Shown here: in pieces, positions 6,513 through 6,548 of the stretch
How positions within the stretch are numbered: position 1 is the stretch's first letter
Layout: every line of letters starts with the position of its first letter
DNA from: an uncultured Pirellula sp.
Lineage (GTDB): Bacteria > Planctomycetota > Planctomycetia > Pirellulales > Pirellulaceae
Assembly (NCBI GenBank): GCA_903892365.1
Contig: CAITIF010000090.1
Coordinates: forward strand, 1 to 6,548
Direction of reading: 5' to 3'
DNA length: 6,548 nt
Position numbers and translations under genes: made by a program
The notes under the pieces: model-generated
Told to the model about the DNA's origin: nothing
The model's database searches: none
The model's input: only the letters and a program-made list of their open reading frames with translations

Positions 6513-6515
6513 GAT

Positions 6516-6548
6516 TCGCTTGGTTCTGGCTCTTCGTCGTGCTCGTGC
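6516..6548. other. Flanking DNA beyond the intron 3' end
   Basis: These 33 bases follow the predicted intron 3' end and would be the 3' exon or insertion flank. They include the short repeat GTCGTGCTCGTGC at the window edge. They are too short to assign to a gene. Confidence 0.4.

Larger units (their letters stand above)
5891..6515 (+). mobile_element. 5'-truncated group II intron (3' part only)
   Basis: This fragment keeps the 3' part of a bacterial group II intron: the end of the reverse transcriptase/maturase reading frame, then domain V and domain VI RNA hairpins. Domains I-III and the N-terminal two thirds or so of the protein, including the YADD catalytic block, are missing. The left edge is set by where protein similarity begins, around 5885-5891. 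The right edge is placed at the expected GAT end, 7 bases after a likely branch-point A at 6508. The intron cannot self-splice without domain I. Loss of the 5' side with an intact 3' end fits an aborted target-primed reverse transcription event, though deletion or recombination would look the same. Class is undecided: the CGC triad in domain V is reported for group IIC introns, and no endonuclease domain follows domain X. Confidence 0.85.

Overview
The window looks like chromosomal DNA from a planctomycete, most likely a relative of Pirellula or Rhodopirellula. The evidence is protein content. Three consecutive minus-strand genes encode the planctomycete-enriched exported families DUF1501 (two copies) and PSCyt1-PSCyt2(DUF1549)-PSD1(DUF1553). 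The intergenic repeat at about 5768-5833 also resembles repeats I associate with this phylum.

Layout. Positions 1-261 hold no gene I can support. Positions 262-5496 hold a compact minus-strand operon, read from right to left: a 753-residue exported cytochrome-like PSCyt/PSD1 protein (5496-3235), a Tat-exported DUF1501 protein (3232-1781), and a second, clearly different DUF1501 protein (1719-262). The first two genes are 2 bases apart. The last two are about 60 bases apart. Positions 5497-about 5890 are intergenic, with several hairpins, a CACAGAG-type inverted repeat, an 11-base tandem duplication and a short odd palindrome. Positions about 5891-6515 hold the 3' end of a group II intron on the plus strand. 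It includes the C-terminal third or so of the reverse transcriptase/maturase (end of the RT domain plus maturase domain X), followed by recognisable domain V and domain VI RNA hairpins. The intron's 5' part is absent. The last 33 bases are flanking DNA.

How the parts work together. The three operon proteins all carry export signals (one Sec-like, two Tat-like) and probably act outside the cytoplasm. DUF1501 proteins belong to the alkaline phosphatase/sulfatase-like fold group. The PSCyt1 part has a heme c attachment motif. The joint substrate or reaction is not known to me, and nothing here reveals it. The intron fragment is an unrelated mobile-element relic.

No new defence, toxin, CRISPR or biosynthetic system is visible. 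The items most worth a second look are the pairing of two divergent DUF1501 types with one PSD1 protein, and the 5'-truncated intron whose catalytic 3' RNA domains survive next to a cluster of repeats.
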